Positions 9,944 to 18,994 are shown, numbered from the stretch's first letter. The stretch: DNA of 51,279 nucleotides from Bdellovibrionales bacterium (GCA_018266355.1 JAFEAP010000021.1:1-51279), one strand, 5' to 3'. A program made the numbers and translations. Notes: generated from the letters alone by a model not told the origin.

Positions 9944-10473
9944 GGTCCGGCCTCCTTCGCGTTCTTTTTCGCCTCGGCGGCGACGGCGCGGAATTCGGGA
10001 TGCTTGCAAACCCACGCGCGGTTCGCGCGCGCGCACGCCGCGATCCGTTCGGGCCGCTCCGCCTCGGGCGTTTTCGCGATCGCGTGCTCCTCCGCCTTCA
10101 CTAGCATGCGGCGGAAGGCCCGGAGACCGCGATCCTCTTCCTTCTCTCCGATCCACTGCGCGTAGATCCCGCAGCGGCACCGGGCCTCGCAGCTACGGAT
10201 CAATCCCGGGTTGATCGTCTTTTTCTTTTCCTCGGTCGAGAGCGCGTCGAGTTTTTCGCGGATGCGCGCTTCGAGGAGCTGGGGCATCGCCGCGAGCGCG
10301 GTTCCGGAGAAATCCTTCAGCTCGTTCTCGCAGATCCGGCTTCCTTCGATCTCGGCGCGGACGACGGTTTGCATCGCCGCGAGCTGGTCGAGGGTCGTCG
10401 CGAGCGCGGGGCGAGCCGCCGTCGCGGCACCGAGCGCGAGACCCGTGCATGCGAGGAAGAGGACCGTCCTCAT
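9940..10473 (-). CDS. Small secreted Cys-containing protein, unknown function
   Basis: 177 residues starting at ATG 10473 with GGAAAGGAG 9-10 bases upstream. It begins with a Sec signal peptide ([25 protein letters not shown], cleavage probably after ALA), so the mature product is periplasmic or secreted. The mature chain is largely charged helix with cysteines at CEARCRCG and further single Cys ([20 protein letters not shown]), suggesting disulfides. It matches no family I recognise. The start overlaps the archease-like stop (ATGA) and its stop overlaps the rocD start (GTGA), which shows translational coupling but gives no clear functional hint. Confidence 0.8.
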   Translation of the reverse strand: MRTVLFLACTGLALGAATAARPALATTLDQLAAMQTVVRAEIEGSRICENELKDFSGTALAAMPQLLEARIREKLDALSTEEKKKTINPGLIRSCEARCRCGIYAQWIGEKEEDRGLRAFRRMLVKAEEHAIAKTPEAERPERIAACARANRAWVCKHPEFRAVAAEAKKNAKEAGP

Positions 10474-10952
10474 TTCGAAGGCGCTCCTTTCCAGAGTTCC
10501 CGGAGCGGCAGCGGATGCCGGGCCTCGTCGTTCAGCACGGCCGAGACGCGGGCGCCGTCCGGACCTTCCTCGGCGTAGAGCAACTCGAAAGCCGCGCCGG
10601 CCAGCCATTCGCGCCGGAGGGGATGCCGGAGCGGATCGATCGCTTCGCCGCGGATGACGCCCTTCACGTTGATGCCGTCGACCTCGACGTGGAACTCGGA
10701 GAAGAGCATTCCGCGTTCGCGCGTTTCGTAGAGGAGCGTGTTGATCCAATCCGAGAAGAGCCAGTCGGAATCCGAACTCTCGCAGAAGATCGTGACCTCG
10801 CTCGACGGCCGCACCTGCGCGACGTCGGTGATCAGTCCGTAAAACCCGACGGCCGCGCGCCGGAACGCTTCGGTCAAGGAATTGCCGCGGGCCTCGAGGC
10901 GCGGGAACGCGCGTCCCGTGCGATCGGTCCATTCTGTGATTTGCACGGCCAT
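10470..10952 (-). CDS. Archease-like protein
   Basis: About 160 residues. The order of conserved blocks fits the archease family: EWTDRTGRAFPRLEARGNSLTEAFRRAA (canonical DHTAD region, here altered), YGLITD, LLFSDWINTLLYE-like core, GEAIDPLRHPLRRE and a final VLND. Archease activates the RNA ligase RtcB by helping guanylate transfer. Here the usual DHTADI has lost its His (DRTGRA), and the KAVTYH-like block reads AGAAFE, so RtcB activation is doubtful; no rtcB is in this window. Start choice is open: ATG 10952 (used here) or ATG 10976, the latter directly abutting the start of the divergent gene (CATATG). Neither has a Shine-Dalgarno sequence. Confidence 0.75.
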   Translation of the reverse strand: MAVQITEWTDRTGRAFPRLEARGNSLTEAFRRAAVGFYGLITDVAQVRPSSEVTIFCESSDSDWLFSDWINTLLYETRERGMLFSEFHVEVDGINVKGVIRGEAIDPLRHPLRREWLAGAAFELLYAEEGPDGARVSAVLNDEARHPLPLRELWKGAPSK

Positions 10953-10968
10953 GAGGGAATTGTAGACT
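10941..10968 (+). promoter_or_regulatory. Candidate promoter for the diiron protein gene
   Basis: TTGCAC at 10941-10946, a 16-base spacer and TAGACT at 10963-10968. The -10 box ends 8 bases before the ATG at 10977, so transcription would begin at or next to the start codon. The box lies within the first codons of the divergent archease-like gene. Seen by eye only. Confidence 0.4.
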
Positions 10969-10976
10969 CGCTTCAT

Positions 10977-11807
10977 ATGCTGATCGAGCGAAATGAGCTC
11001 CAATTCGACTTCGGCGACGCGCGTTTCGACACGCGTCAGGAACGCGACCGCGCGTTCCTCGGTTGGGTCTTCGATCAGTTCCTCTACGGCGAAGTCACCG
11101 GCATCCAATGCGGCCACTGGCTCTACCGCGCGCCGACGCTCGCCGCGGCGAGCTTCCTCGCGCGCCAAGCCGCCGAGGAGCTCTCGCACGTGAAGCGGAT
11201 CCGGAAGATCCAGGAACTCCTCGACGTGAAACCGGCGGACGCCCATCGCGCCGTGAAGTTCCTCTCCACCGGGATGATGGGCGGCACCTGGGGAGAGCAC
11301 GTCTGCCTCGAGATGGCGCTCGGCGAGGGCCTCGTGCTCACGATCTTCTACGCGCTCGCGACGACGATCGACGACGAGGGCATCCGGAAGATCGTCGAGA
11401 GCGCCTGCCTCGACGAGGAACGCCACGTGACGTTCGGCGAGGCGGAGACCGCCGCATGGCTCGCGCGCTTTCCGGGCGACCGCGCGGTCTTCCTCGGCCA
11501 AGCCCTGCTGCAGTGGATGGCGATGCGACGGCTGAAGAATTTCGCGCTGAAAAAGCTACCGCCCGGCCATCCGGTGCTCGGGAAGTTCTCGGCTTTCTAC
11601 GACCACACCCTCGAAAAGTTCGACCTGCGCGCGCGCAAGCTCGGACTCGCCGATCGCCCGCTTCGCGAGATCCCGCTCGTGGCCCGAGCCGTGCTGCTTC
11701 TCTCGCTTCCCTTCCGCACCTTCCTCATGCGGAGACGCCGCCCGAAGCGGCTCCTCACCGAGACTTACCTCAGCGACGAGTGGATTCGTTCCCCCGATAA
11801 GGCCTGA
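10977..11807 (+). CDS. Ferritin-like diiron-carboxylate protein
   Basis: 276 residues, soluble and mostly helical. Four helices carry a complete diiron set: Glu39 (LYGEVTG), Glu68-x2-His71 (AEELSH), Glu117 (LGEGLVL) and Glu147-x2-His150 (DEERH). This is the arrangement of ferritin-like oxygenases/oxidases. The C-terminal part after about residue 175 is basic with a hydrophobic stretch (VARAVLLLSLPFRTF) that may sit on the membrane. The substrate cannot be told. It starts at ATG 10977, divergent from and nearly touching the archease-like gene, with no Shine-Dalgarno sequence. A candidate promoter (TTGCAC, 16 bases, TAGACT) ends 8 bases before the ATG, suggesting a leaderless or almost leaderless mRNA. 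Its 3' end overlaps the convergent gene by 38 bases. Confidence 0.83.
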   Translation: MLIERNELQFDFGDARFDTRQERDRAFLGWVFDQFLYGEVTGIQCGHWLYRAPTLAAASFLARQAAEELSHVKRIRKIQELLDVKPADAHRAVKFLSTGMMGGTWGEHVCLEMALGEGLVLTIFYALATTIDDEGIRKIVESACLDEERHVTFGEAETAAWLARFPGDRAVFLGQALLQWMAMRRLKNFALKKLPPGHPVLGKFSAFYDHTLEKFDLRARKLGLADRPLREIPLVARAVLLLSLPFRTFLMRRRRPKRLLTETYLSDEWIRSPDKA

Positions 11808-13824
11808 CCGGCTGGGGCGGCCGCATCCGGCGGACCTTGTCCTCGATGAGTTCGATCGGAATCCCGCGATCGGGCGCGAATTCGCTCAAGGTCTTCTCGA
11901 AAACGGGCGGTTTCTTTCGCTCCTCGAGGTCCGAGATTCGACTCTGGATCCGCAGCACGCCGACCGCGATCATGAGGGCTCCGGCGGCCGCGAGGAGGAA
12001 AATGAGAGCGCGCCCGCGCAGGCGCGCGGCCGCGGAAACCGCGATCGGGATCCACTCGACTTTCTTCTTCGTCGGCGCCTTCGGACGGCCTTCGCCGTCG
12101 TAGTACGTCTCGAGCGTGGGCTCGCGCTCGATCCCGATGCGCGTCTCGGCTTCGCTCGAAGGCGCGGCGGCTTGCGGCTTCAGGAAAAACCGCGCGAGGA
12201 AGTTTCCGAAAAACCCGCCGCCCGCGTCCTCGGTCGGTTCGAAATCGGGCGCGTCGCGGGTCATCCGCTCGAACGGAGCCTTGTCGACGCTCCCTCCGAA
12301 GTCCGGTGCTTCGCCGGATTCGACGCGTCCATCGTAGGTACCGAACTGGGCCGATCGAGCGGCGAGTCTCGTCGCGTCTTCCTCGAAGCGGGGCTTTTTC
12401 GAAGGCGTGGGATCGGCCTCTTCGGTCGGGAACGGTTCTTCCGGTGGATCGACGTCGTCGCGACGGAGGATCCGCGCGATCGAGGCCATCAGCCGTTCCG
12501 CGAGCGTCGGACGCGGAGCGAGGTCGGCGTCATTCGCGAAATACGGATCGACTTCCTCGCCGTTCGCGAGCATAGCCGCGCGATCGTCGAGGCTGCGATC
12601 GCGCTTCGCGTGCGGAACGTCCGCGAGTTCGACTTTCTCTTCCTCGACGTAATTCGGGGTCGGGGTCGGGGTCGGGGTCGAGGAGAGCGAAGCCGGGCGC
12701 GGCGGGATCACCGTCTTCGCGCCGTCTTTCGGTTTCGCCTTCGGTTCGCGAAGTTCGACCTTCTCGTCGGGAATCAATCCGGGAAGCGGGCCGGGGTTCG
12801 CGACCGAAGCCGGCCGCGGCGGCACGACTCCTTTACGGAAGGACTTGCTCTGGAGCTCGACTTTTTCCTCGGGGATCATCCCCGGCATCGGGCCCGCGAG
12901 CGCCTCGGCCTCGCGCTTGCGAAGTTTCGCCGCCGCTTCTTCGGCTTCTTTCTTTCGCTTCGCGACGGCCGCGGCGGCCGCCGCCGAACGCGAGATGTTC
13001 AACGAAGGTTCCTGGATCTCGATCGAGAGGTCGCGCTCCTCGAAGACCGGCGCGGCGTCCGCCGAAGGGAGCGGGAGCGTGGCGGGACCCGTGGAGCGGA
13101 AGGAAAGCTTCAAGGCCGCCGCGGGCGAAGCCGGGGCGTCGGCGGCGGCCGAAGTGGGCGCGGGCATGGAAAGGGATTCGGTGCCGACCGGGCGCGCGGC
13201 GACGGGCGGCGAAGTCGAGGCCCGGACCGGAGTCGGCGGGTCGAGCGCGCCGGGCATCGGCGGCAAGGGGCGTTCGTCGGGCTTCGCGGGAACCTTTCCG
13301 GCCGCGAGCGCGTCGAGTTCGCTTTGGAGATCGAGCGACCGCCCGGCGGGCTTCGGCGATTCGCGCGAACCCGTCGCGGACATCGTGAGGGTCGGCCCTT
13401 CCTCGGGGTCCACGCGCGGAATTTCCCCGCCCGCGAGCACGAGGCTCGGCCCGCCTCCCGCGGCGCGCGCGCGGGTTTTCGGCGGAGCGAGCGCGATCTC
13501 GATGACGAGGGTTTCGCCGATCTTTACCTTGTCCCCGGTGGTGAGGATCGCCTCGCGGGACGAAGCGCCGTTCACTTCCGAACGCCGGTCGGCATCCGCC
13601 ATCCGGAACGCGAGCGAGCCTTCGGAGATCGAGAAGACGCAGACGGTCTTCGGCGTCGCTTCTTGGAAAGGAAGTTTCAAGAGCTGGTCGGTGACGTGAA
13701 ACTCCTCATAGTCGAAGAGTCCGACGGCCCACTTCTCCGACCAGCGCGGCTCCGGAAGCCCGCCGGCGGAAACGCCGTCGAGCGCGGAAACCCGAAATTT
13801 CAGCCGTGTTTTTTCTTGTGCCAC
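11770..13824 (-). CDS. FHA-like membrane-anchored protein with Pro-rich repeats
   Basis: 684 residues, GTG start at 13824. Residues about 30-112 resemble the second half of an FHA phosphopeptide-binding domain (VNGASSREAILTTGDKVKIGETLVIEI), but the usual GR...S.H ligand residues are not evident. Residues about 115-600 are low complexity, Pro/Ala-rich, with a repeat block seen three times near 311-400: an EKVEL core (positions 320-324, 354-358, 396-400), with PPRPAS following the first two; a GGGGTC microsatellite near 12657 codes the TPTPTP stretch. An Ala/Lys/Glu coiled-coil-like patch lies at about 281-310. A single transmembrane segment (about 605-625) precedes a short basic tail, so most of the protein is on one side of the membrane. 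Function unknown; possibly a scaffold in signalling. It lies 7 bases downstream of fadH and overlaps the convergent diiron gene by 38 bases. Confidence 0.8.
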   Translation of the reverse strand: MAQEKTRLKFRVSALDGVSAGGLPEPRWSEKWAVGLFDYEEFHVTDQLLKLPFQEATPKTVCVFSISEGSLAFRMADADRRSEVNGASSREAILTTGDKVKIGETLVIEIALAPPKTRARAAGGGPSLVLAGGEIPRVDPEEGPTLTMSATGSRESPKPAGRSLDLQSELDALAAGKVPAKPDERPLPPMPGALDPPTPVRASTSPPVAARPVGTESLSMPAPTSAAADAPASPAAALKLSFRSTGPATLPLPSADAAPVFEERDLSIEIQEPSLNISRSAAAAAAVAKRKKEAEEAAAKLRKREAEALAGPMPGMIPEEKVELQSKSFRKGVVPPRPASVANPGPLPGLIPDEKVELREPKAKPKDGAKTVIPPRPASLSSTPTPTPTPNYVEEEKVELADVPHAKRDRSLDDRAAMLANGEEVDPYFANDADLAPRPTLAERLMASIARILRRDDVDPPEEPFPTEEADPTPSKKPRFEEDATRLAARSAQFGTYDGRVESGEAPDFGGSVDKAPFERMTRDAPDFEPTEDAGGGFFGNFLARFFLKPQAAAPSSEAETRIGIEREPTLETYYDGEGRPKAPTKKKVEWIPIAVSAAARLRGRALIFLLAAAGALMIAVGVLRIQSRISDLEERKKPPVFEKTLSEFAPDRGIPIELIEDKVRRMRPPQPVRPYRGNESTRR

Positions 13825-13831
13825 CGTCTCT

Positions 13832-15901
13832 TTATTCTAAGAGAGCTTCCAGACGCGCCGCAAGCCGAACCCCTTCGTCGATCGCCCGCTTCGCGTCGAG
13901 TTCGCCCGCGAGTTTGGCCCCCCCGATGAGGAAAGTCTTCACGCCGGAGGTTTCGAGCTCGGAGAAGAGACGGTTTTCTGACTCCTGCCCCGCGCAAACG
14001 ACGACTTGGTCCACGTCCAGGCGTTCTTTCCGGAGCGCTCCGTCGACCGTGCGCTCGATCCAAAGCCCCTCGCCGTCGAGCTCGCCGTATTTCACCCCGG
14101 GCATCATCCGGACCCCCTGGTCGAGCAGCTGCTTTCGGTGGGCCCACCCCGTGGTTTTCCCGAGGCGCGCTCCCACCCGTTCGTCTTTCCGTTGGAGGAG
14201 GTAAATCGTCCGTCCGCTCGAGAGCGGGTTCGGCTTCACACCGGTCACCCCGCCGCGCGCGGCGTAATCGATCCCCCACTCCTGGAAAAAATTTTTCGGA
14301 TCGAGCGAGATCGAGCGGTCGCGCGGAGCCGCGAGGAACGCCGCGACGTCGAAGCCAATGCCGCCCGCGCCGATGATCGCCACGCGCTCGCCCGGCTTTG
14401 CCCGGCCCGCGAGCAGGTCGTCGTACGCGATCACGCGGGGATCCTTCGCCGCGCGCGCCTTTTCGAGGAGCGGGATCACCCGCGGCCGCACGCCGGTCGC
14501 GACGACGATCCCGTCGTATCCGCCCGCGCCGAGAACGTCGGCTCGCGCCTCGGTGCCGAGGAGGAGCTCGACGCCGTATTTCCCGATCATCGTGCGGTAA
14601 TACCGGATCGTCTCGTTGAATTCCTCTTTGCCGGGGATTTTCCGCGCGAGATCGAACTGCCCGCCGAACTCGGATCTCCGTTCGAAGACGGTCACGCGGT
14701 GCCCGCGTCTCGCCGCTTCGACCGCGCAAGCGAGTCCCGCCGGTCCGGCGCCGACGACGGCCACGCGCTTCGGCTTTTCCGCGCGCTTTTCGTCGAGTTC
14801 CGTTTCGTTGCACGCCCGGGGGTTCACGAGGCAGCTCGCGATTTTCCGCTCGAAGATGTGGTCGAGGCAAGCCTGGTTGCACGCGATGCACGTATTGATC
14901 TCGTCCCGCCGTCCGGTCCACGACTTCCGCGTCCATTCCGGGTCTGCGAGCATCGGACGCGCGAGCGAGACGAGATCCGCCTCGCCGCGCGCGAGGATTC
15001 CTTCGGCGATCTCCGGCATGTTGATCCGGTTCACGGCCACGACGGGAACCTTCACGAGCGGCCGGAGCCGCTCCGTCGCGTGCGCGAACGCCGCGCGCGG
15101 AACGGCGGTCATGATCGTCGGGATCCGCGCCTCGTGCCAGCCGATGCCGGTATTGAGTACGTGGACGCCGGCCTTTTCGAGCGCGCGGGCGAACTGGACG
15201 GTTTCTTCCCACTCCATCCCGCCTTCGACGAGGTCGAGGAGCGAGATGCGGTAGATGATCAGGAAATCCGGGCCGCAGAGGAGTCGGATCCGCTTCACGA
15301 TCTCGAGCGGCATCCGGATGCGGTTCACGAAGGATCCGCCGTAGTCGTCGGTGCGCTTATTCGTGCGGGGCGCGACGAATTGGTGAAGGAGGTAGCCTTC
15401 GCTTCCCATGATCTCGACGCCGTCGAATCCGGCCGCGCGCGCGAGGCGGGCGCAATTCCCGAAATCGCGGATCGTCTTCCGCACGCCGAACCGGCCGAGG
15501 GCCCACGGTTTGAACGGGCTGATCGGCGATTTGATCCGCGAGGGCGCGACGCAAAACGGGTTGTATCCGTAACGGCCGGCGTGGAGGATTTGCATGACGA
15601 TTCGGCCGCCGTAGGCGTGAACGGCTTCGGGAATCTTCGCGTACTTCTTGATTTGCCAAGGCCAAGAGAGCTGCGACGCGAGCGGAGAGACGCGTCCCGC
15701 GAAGTTCGGGGCGATCCCGCCGGTGACGATGAGCCCGACCCCGCCCTTCGCGCGCTCGCCGTAGAACTTCGCTTGTTTCTCGAAACCGTCTTTCGCCTCC
15801 TCGAGCCCGGTATGCATCGATCCCATGATCACCCGGTTCGGAAGTTCGAACGGGCCGACGTCGAGGGGTTTGAAGAGGTGCGGATAAAGCTGGTGGGACA
15901 T
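13832..15901 (-). CDS. fadH: NADPH-dependent 2,4-dienoyl-CoA reductase
   Basis: 689 residues, close to the length of E. coli FadH. Reduces 2,4-dienoyl-CoA during beta-oxidation of unsaturated fatty acids. Domain order is complete: an Old Yellow Enzyme-type FMN barrel (residues 1 to about 340; MGSMHTGLEE near the start and GSEGYLLHQF), a 4Fe-4S cluster motif C-x2-C-x3-C-x11-C (CIACNQAC...CLVNPRAC), then an FAD/NADPH domain with VAVVGAGPAGLACAVEAARR and a second nucleotide fold AIIGAGGIGFDVA. ATG 15901 follows GGAGGGG with very short spacing. Cytoplasmic. The gene is probably cotranscribed with the FHA-like gene 7 bases downstream. Confidence 0.95.
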   Translation of the reverse strand: MSHQLYPHLFKPLDVGPFELPNRVIMGSMHTGLEEAKDGFEKQAKFYGERAKGGVGLIVTGGIAPNFAGRVSPLASQLSWPWQIKKYAKIPEAVHAYGGRIVMQILHAGRYGYNPFCVAPSRIKSPISPFKPWALGRFGVRKTIRDFGNCARLARAAGFDGVEIMGSEGYLLHQFVAPRTNKRTDDYGGSFVNRIRMPLEIVKRIRLLCGPDFLIIYRISLLDLVEGGMEWEETVQFARALEKAGVHVLNTGIGWHEARIPTIMTAVPRAAFAHATERLRPLVKVPVVAVNRINMPEIAEGILARGEADLVSLARPMLADPEWTRKSWTGRRDEINTCIACNQACLDHIFERKIASCLVNPRACNETELDEKRAEKPKRVAVVGAGPAGLACAVEAARRGHRVTVFERRSEFGGQFDLARKIPGKEEFNETIRYYRTMIGKYGVELLLGTEARADVLGAGGYDGIVVATGVRPRVIPLLEKARAAKDPRVIAYDDLLAGRAKPGERVAIIGAGGIGFDVAAFLAAPRDRSISLDPKNFFQEWGIDYAARGGVTGVKPNPLSSGRTIYLLQRKDERVGARLGKTTGWAHRKQLLDQGVRMMPGVKYGELDGEGLWIERTVDGALRKERLDVDQVVVCAGQESENRLFSELETSGVKTFLIGGAKLAGELDAKRAIDEGVRLAARLEALLE

Positions 15902-15981
15902 CCCCTCCGATTCTCGCGCGAACCCGCGCGAAAGGAAAGGACGCCCCGCAAGGGTCGAACGCCCGATACCGACTTACAGAT

Positions 15982-16512
15982 TCAAGGCGTTTTTATGAAT
16001 TTGAGGGCTTCCGCGTAGTCCGCCTTCGCCTTCGCGACGAAATCGCCGGCCCAGACCGCGCTCAAGCGATTGTCCTTCACAAACCAGCGGTCCCACCACT
16101 CGCCTTCGTGACGGTCTTCGAGCGCTTCGTCCTCGGTCAGGCGAAGGTTCCACGCGGCGTGCGCGACGCGCTCGGCGGCTTCCCGGTAGGCGATTTCCTT
16201 CGGCGTGCATCCGTAATCCGCGATCGACGGACAGGCGAGCTGGCGCAGTCGCGCCTCTTCCGACGCGAGCGCCGCCTTCGCCTCCGCGACGGGCAGGACG
16301 AGCGAGTCGAGCGCGCGCGTGCAGGTATTCCCGAGGCGGCGCCAAAGCACGAATTGATTCAAGCACCGCTGGACGAGCGGCGCCTCCACGGCCGTGGTGA
16401 GCGCGGCGAGTTTAGCGTCCACTTCCGAGGGTTCCGCCCGAACGGAAGGCGCCGCGCCCGCGAGCGCGAGCGTAAGAACGGCGAGAGAAATCGAGCGAGC
16501 GAAACGCGGCAT
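15982..16512 (-). CDS. Secreted protein of unknown function
   Basis: 176 residues from ATG 16512; an ATG at 16536 would add MRGASCGA. I prefer 16512 because it gives a standard signal peptide (MPRFARSISLAVLTLALAGA...VRA). The mature part has four Cys (RCLNQF, NTCTRA, LACPS, YGCTPKE) spaced for two disulfides, and an Ala/Glu-rich helical body ending VAKAKADYAEALKFIKTP. No family recognised. It stands alone on the minus strand upstream of fadH (80-base gap), with the divergent hydroxylase gene beyond. Confidence 0.75.
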   Translation of the reverse strand: MPRFARSISLAVLTLALAGAAPSVRAEPSEVDAKLAALTTAVEAPLVQRCLNQFVLWRRLGNTCTRALDSLVLPVAEAKAALASEEARLRQLACPSIADYGCTPKEIAYREAAERVAHAAWNLRLTEDEALEDRHEGEWWDRWFVKDNRLSAVWAGDFVAKAKADYAEALKFIKTP

Positions 16513-16683
16513 CGCCCCGCACGAAGCACCACGCATGCCAAAGCCCCGCCCCTCGCGGGCGCCCCGAAACGGGCGCCCGCGCCGATCCCACCGTCAAAAC
16601 TTTCGTCAGGTGTCTCGCGAGGCATCGACTTTCGCGGGCGGAACTGGCTACTGGAAGGATCCCCCCGTAAACTGAACGCACCG

Positions 16684-18516
16684 ATGGACTTCTTCCGAGC
16701 GAATCCTCACCTCTACTTCGATGCGGCCGGAATCGGGCTTTTCCTGCTCGCCCTCGTCCTCGAGGCCGTCGCCGCGGCCGTCTTCCGCCGCCCGACCCAT
16801 TCCGCCTCCGATACCGCGACGAATCTCGTGGTCTATCTCGGGAGCGTCGCGATCCAGTACCTCTGGCTTCCCGTCGTCTTCGCGATTTACGTTCGCGTGT
16901 ACGCCCACTCGATCTGGAAAATCGGGGATCAGTGGTGGCTCTTCCAGGGACGGACCCCGCTATGGGTCTGGCCGCTCGCGATCCTCGCCGACGACTTCAC
17001 TTTTTACTGGTTCCACCGCGCGAGCCACCGGTTCAGCGTGCTCTGGGCGGCTCACGAAACCCACCACTCGTCGCGTTTCTTCAATCTTTCGACCGCGGCC
17101 CGCCAGACCTGGTTTCCGTTCACGGCCTTCCTCTTCTGGTTGCCGCTCGTGGCGATCGGTTTCGAACCCTTCCTCGTCCTCTCCTGCCAACTCGGCAGCC
17201 TCTTTCTCCAGGCTTTCCTCCACACGCCGTTCGTCGGTCGCCTCGGACCGCTCGACCGGATCTTCAATACCCCCTCGAATCATCGCGTTCATCACGGACG
17301 GAATCCCGAGTACCTCGACCGCAATTTCGGCGGGCTGCTCATCGTTTGGGATCGCCTCTTCGGGACTTACGTGCCCGAGGGCGCCCCGGTCGTATACGGA
17401 ACGCACGAGACCTACCCGAAATTCAATCCGCTTGTCGTCGCGTTTCGCGAGACACTCCGGCTTTTTCGAAAACCCGCGAGAGCGGCCGTGCTCGCCGGCC
17501 TCGCCGCCGCGATCCTGCTCTCGGGTTGCGACGGGACGTTTCGCCGGATGGGGCGCGACCGTACGGTCTCGCGCCTCGAACGCGTGAAGAAATACCACGG
17601 GACGTTCCGGGAAAGCGGAATTCTCTCGAGCGGTGAAGACCTCGTGACCGAAATCGAATTCACCGCTCCGACGAGTTACCGGATGAAAGTCCTCGCCCCG
17701 AAGGCGCTGAAAGGAATGCGGATCGAATTCGAAGGAGGCCGCTCGACGACGATCTTTCCCGCCGGCGGATGGGGAATCCGAATGCGCGGGCTCCCCGAGG
17801 TTCCGCCCGAGCGGCTGCGCGCGGGGCTCGAGAAGATCCTCGACGACACGATGGTGAACTACACTTACGGCGTCGACGCGTTTCGGATGAAGAAGCTCGC
17901 GCCGGTCGCGGGTTATCCGGTGACCGAACTCACCTTCTCCGCGCGGAACTCGGGAGCGGCGATTCCCGAAGGGCGCTCCGAGGTCCTCGACGAACTCGCG
18001 TTTCCGCTGGCCGGCGAACTCCGGTTCGCGGGCGGAAAGATCTACCGCTACCGATTCGACTCGATCCGATTCAACGAAGAGTCCGACCCGATGGCCGAGC
18101 CGACCCGGGCGGAACTCGCCGCCGAGAAAGGACTGCTCTTTTCCGAGTGGGACTTCTCGGCTCCTCCCCTCACCGAGACCGCCGCGAAAGCCGCGGCGAA
18201 CTTCCGATGGACGACGCCGAAGGACCCGCCGCGCGGCTTGAAACGCGTCGGTATTTTTCGACAGAAGGGAATCGTTCCGGCGTTCGCGATCGTCTACGCG
18301 AACGAGCCGTACTTCGCGACGGTCTTCGTCTCGCGCGACTACCACCTCCGTCCGTTCGCCGACGCGCGCGGCATCCCGCTCGGCCCGCGCGGCGACCGAT
18401 ACGTCCCGAACCCGCACTTGAGCAGCTACGAGATCCGCGCGCACGAAACGATCACGACGATCCTCTCGAACCTTCCGGCGGAGGACTTGATCGCCTACGG
18501 CGCTTCGCTGCCCTGA
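16684..18516 (+). CDS. Fatty-acid hydroxylase / sterol-desaturase domain fused to a lipoprotein-like C-terminal domain
   Basis: 610 residues. Residues 1 to about 260 are an integral-membrane fatty-acid hydroxylase with the three diiron histidine clusters HRASHR, HETHHSS and NHRVHHGRN and about four membrane segments. A hydrophobic stretch with a perfect lipobox follows (LAGLAAAILLSGC, Cys282), then about 328 residues of soluble beta-rich sequence resembling the RseB/LolA-type fold (VKKYHGTFRESGIL..., MKKLAPVAGYPVTELTF). The join is in one open frame with no ATG or good start near the lipobox, so this looks like a real fusion of a hydroxylase and a former lipoprotein gene. The hydroxylase part lacks the usual 30-40 residue C-terminal tail. 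Start ATG 16684 has TAAACT 10 bases upstream and no clear Shine-Dalgarno sequence. The substrate may be a lipid; the role of the C-domain is unknown. Confidence 0.85.
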   Translation: MDFFRANPHLYFDAAGIGLFLLALVLEAVAAAVFRRPTHSASDTATNLVVYLGSVAIQYLWLPVVFAIYVRVYAHSIWKIGDQWWLFQGRTPLWVWPLAILADDFTFYWFHRASHRFSVLWAAHETHHSSRFFNLSTAARQTWFPFTAFLFWLPLVAIGFEPFLVLSCQLGSLFLQAFLHTPFVGRLGPLDRIFNTPSNHRVHHGRNPEYLDRNFGGLLIVWDRLFGTYVPEGAPVVYGTHETYPKFNPLVVAFRETLRLFRKPARAAVLAGLAAAILLSGCDGTFRRMGRDRTVSRLERVKKYHGTFRESGILSSGEDLVTEIEFTAPTSYRMKVLAPKALKGMRIEFEGGRSTTIFPAGGWGIRMRGLPEVPPERLRAGLEKILDDTMVNYTYGVDAFRMKKLAPVAGYPVTELTFSARNSGAAIPEGRSEVLDELAFPLAGELRFAGGKIYRYRFDSIRFNEESDPMAEPTRAELAAEKGLLFSEWDFSAPPLTETAAKAAANFRWTTPKDPPRGLKRVGIFRQKGIVPAFAIVYANEPYFATVFVSRDYHLRPFADARGIPLGPRGDRYVPNPHLSSYEIRAHETITTILSNLPAEDLIAYGASLP

Positions 18517-18526
18517 CGGCGGCGCC

Positions 18527-18994
18527 CTAGACTTTCCAGTCGCGCCGGAACCGGATCGACTCCATCCCGACGAACGCGAGGATGAGGACGATCGGGATGA
18601 AAAAGAGGTAGCCCATCGCCATCGTGATGAAGACGGAACTCCGTTCGATGCCTTCCCAGTCGGCCGGGTGGACGCCCATATCGTGGCGCACCCAGATTCC
18701 CTTCAGGACGACCTGGTCGATGAAACCCACGAGCAGGACGGTCGACAGCACCTGGAATCGATTACGCTTCGCGTTTTTCGCGAGCGCCCGCGCGAGCCAG
18801 ACGAGCGCCGCGATCCGGATGAGGATGTAACCGAATTGCGCACTGCGCGGTCCGATCAGATCGATGAGGACGGGTTGAAGCGCGAAGAGATTCAAAGCGA
18901 AAATCAAGATCGCGATGCCCGAAAACACGAAGACCGCTTGGAGTTTTTTCGTTTCGGAAGGTTTCGTTTCGGCAGAGTCGATGCGGTCGGTCAT
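18527..18994 (-). CDS. Small four-helix membrane protein
   Basis: 155 residues with four transmembrane segments (about 18-41, 50-70, 80-98, 120-145) and a short polar N-terminus. No family recognised. It is convergent with the hydroxylase fusion (10 bases apart) and divergent from actC; the 142-base upstream region carries a candidate promoter on the minus strand (TTGACG, 17 bases, TAGGTT) about 44 bases before the start. No good ribosome-binding site (GAAAAGAAAAGC). Position next to an electron-transport membrane subunit could be coincidence. Confidence 0.75.
   Translation of the reverse strand: MTDRIDSAETKPSETKKLQAVFVFSGIAILIFALNLFALQPVLIDLIGPRSAQFGYILIRIAALVWLARALAKNAKRNRFQVLSTVLLVGFIDQVVLKGIWVRHDMGVHPADWEGIERSSVFITMAMGYLFFIPIVLILAFVGMESIRFRRDWKV

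Noticed and set aside
12657..12682. GGGGTC microsatellite as a phase-variable tract
   Set aside because: Six-base unit keeps the reading frame and simply encodes Thr-Pro repeats.
14006..16018. 670-residue frame opposite fadH
   Set aside because: Shadow; fadH has all motifs on the other strand.
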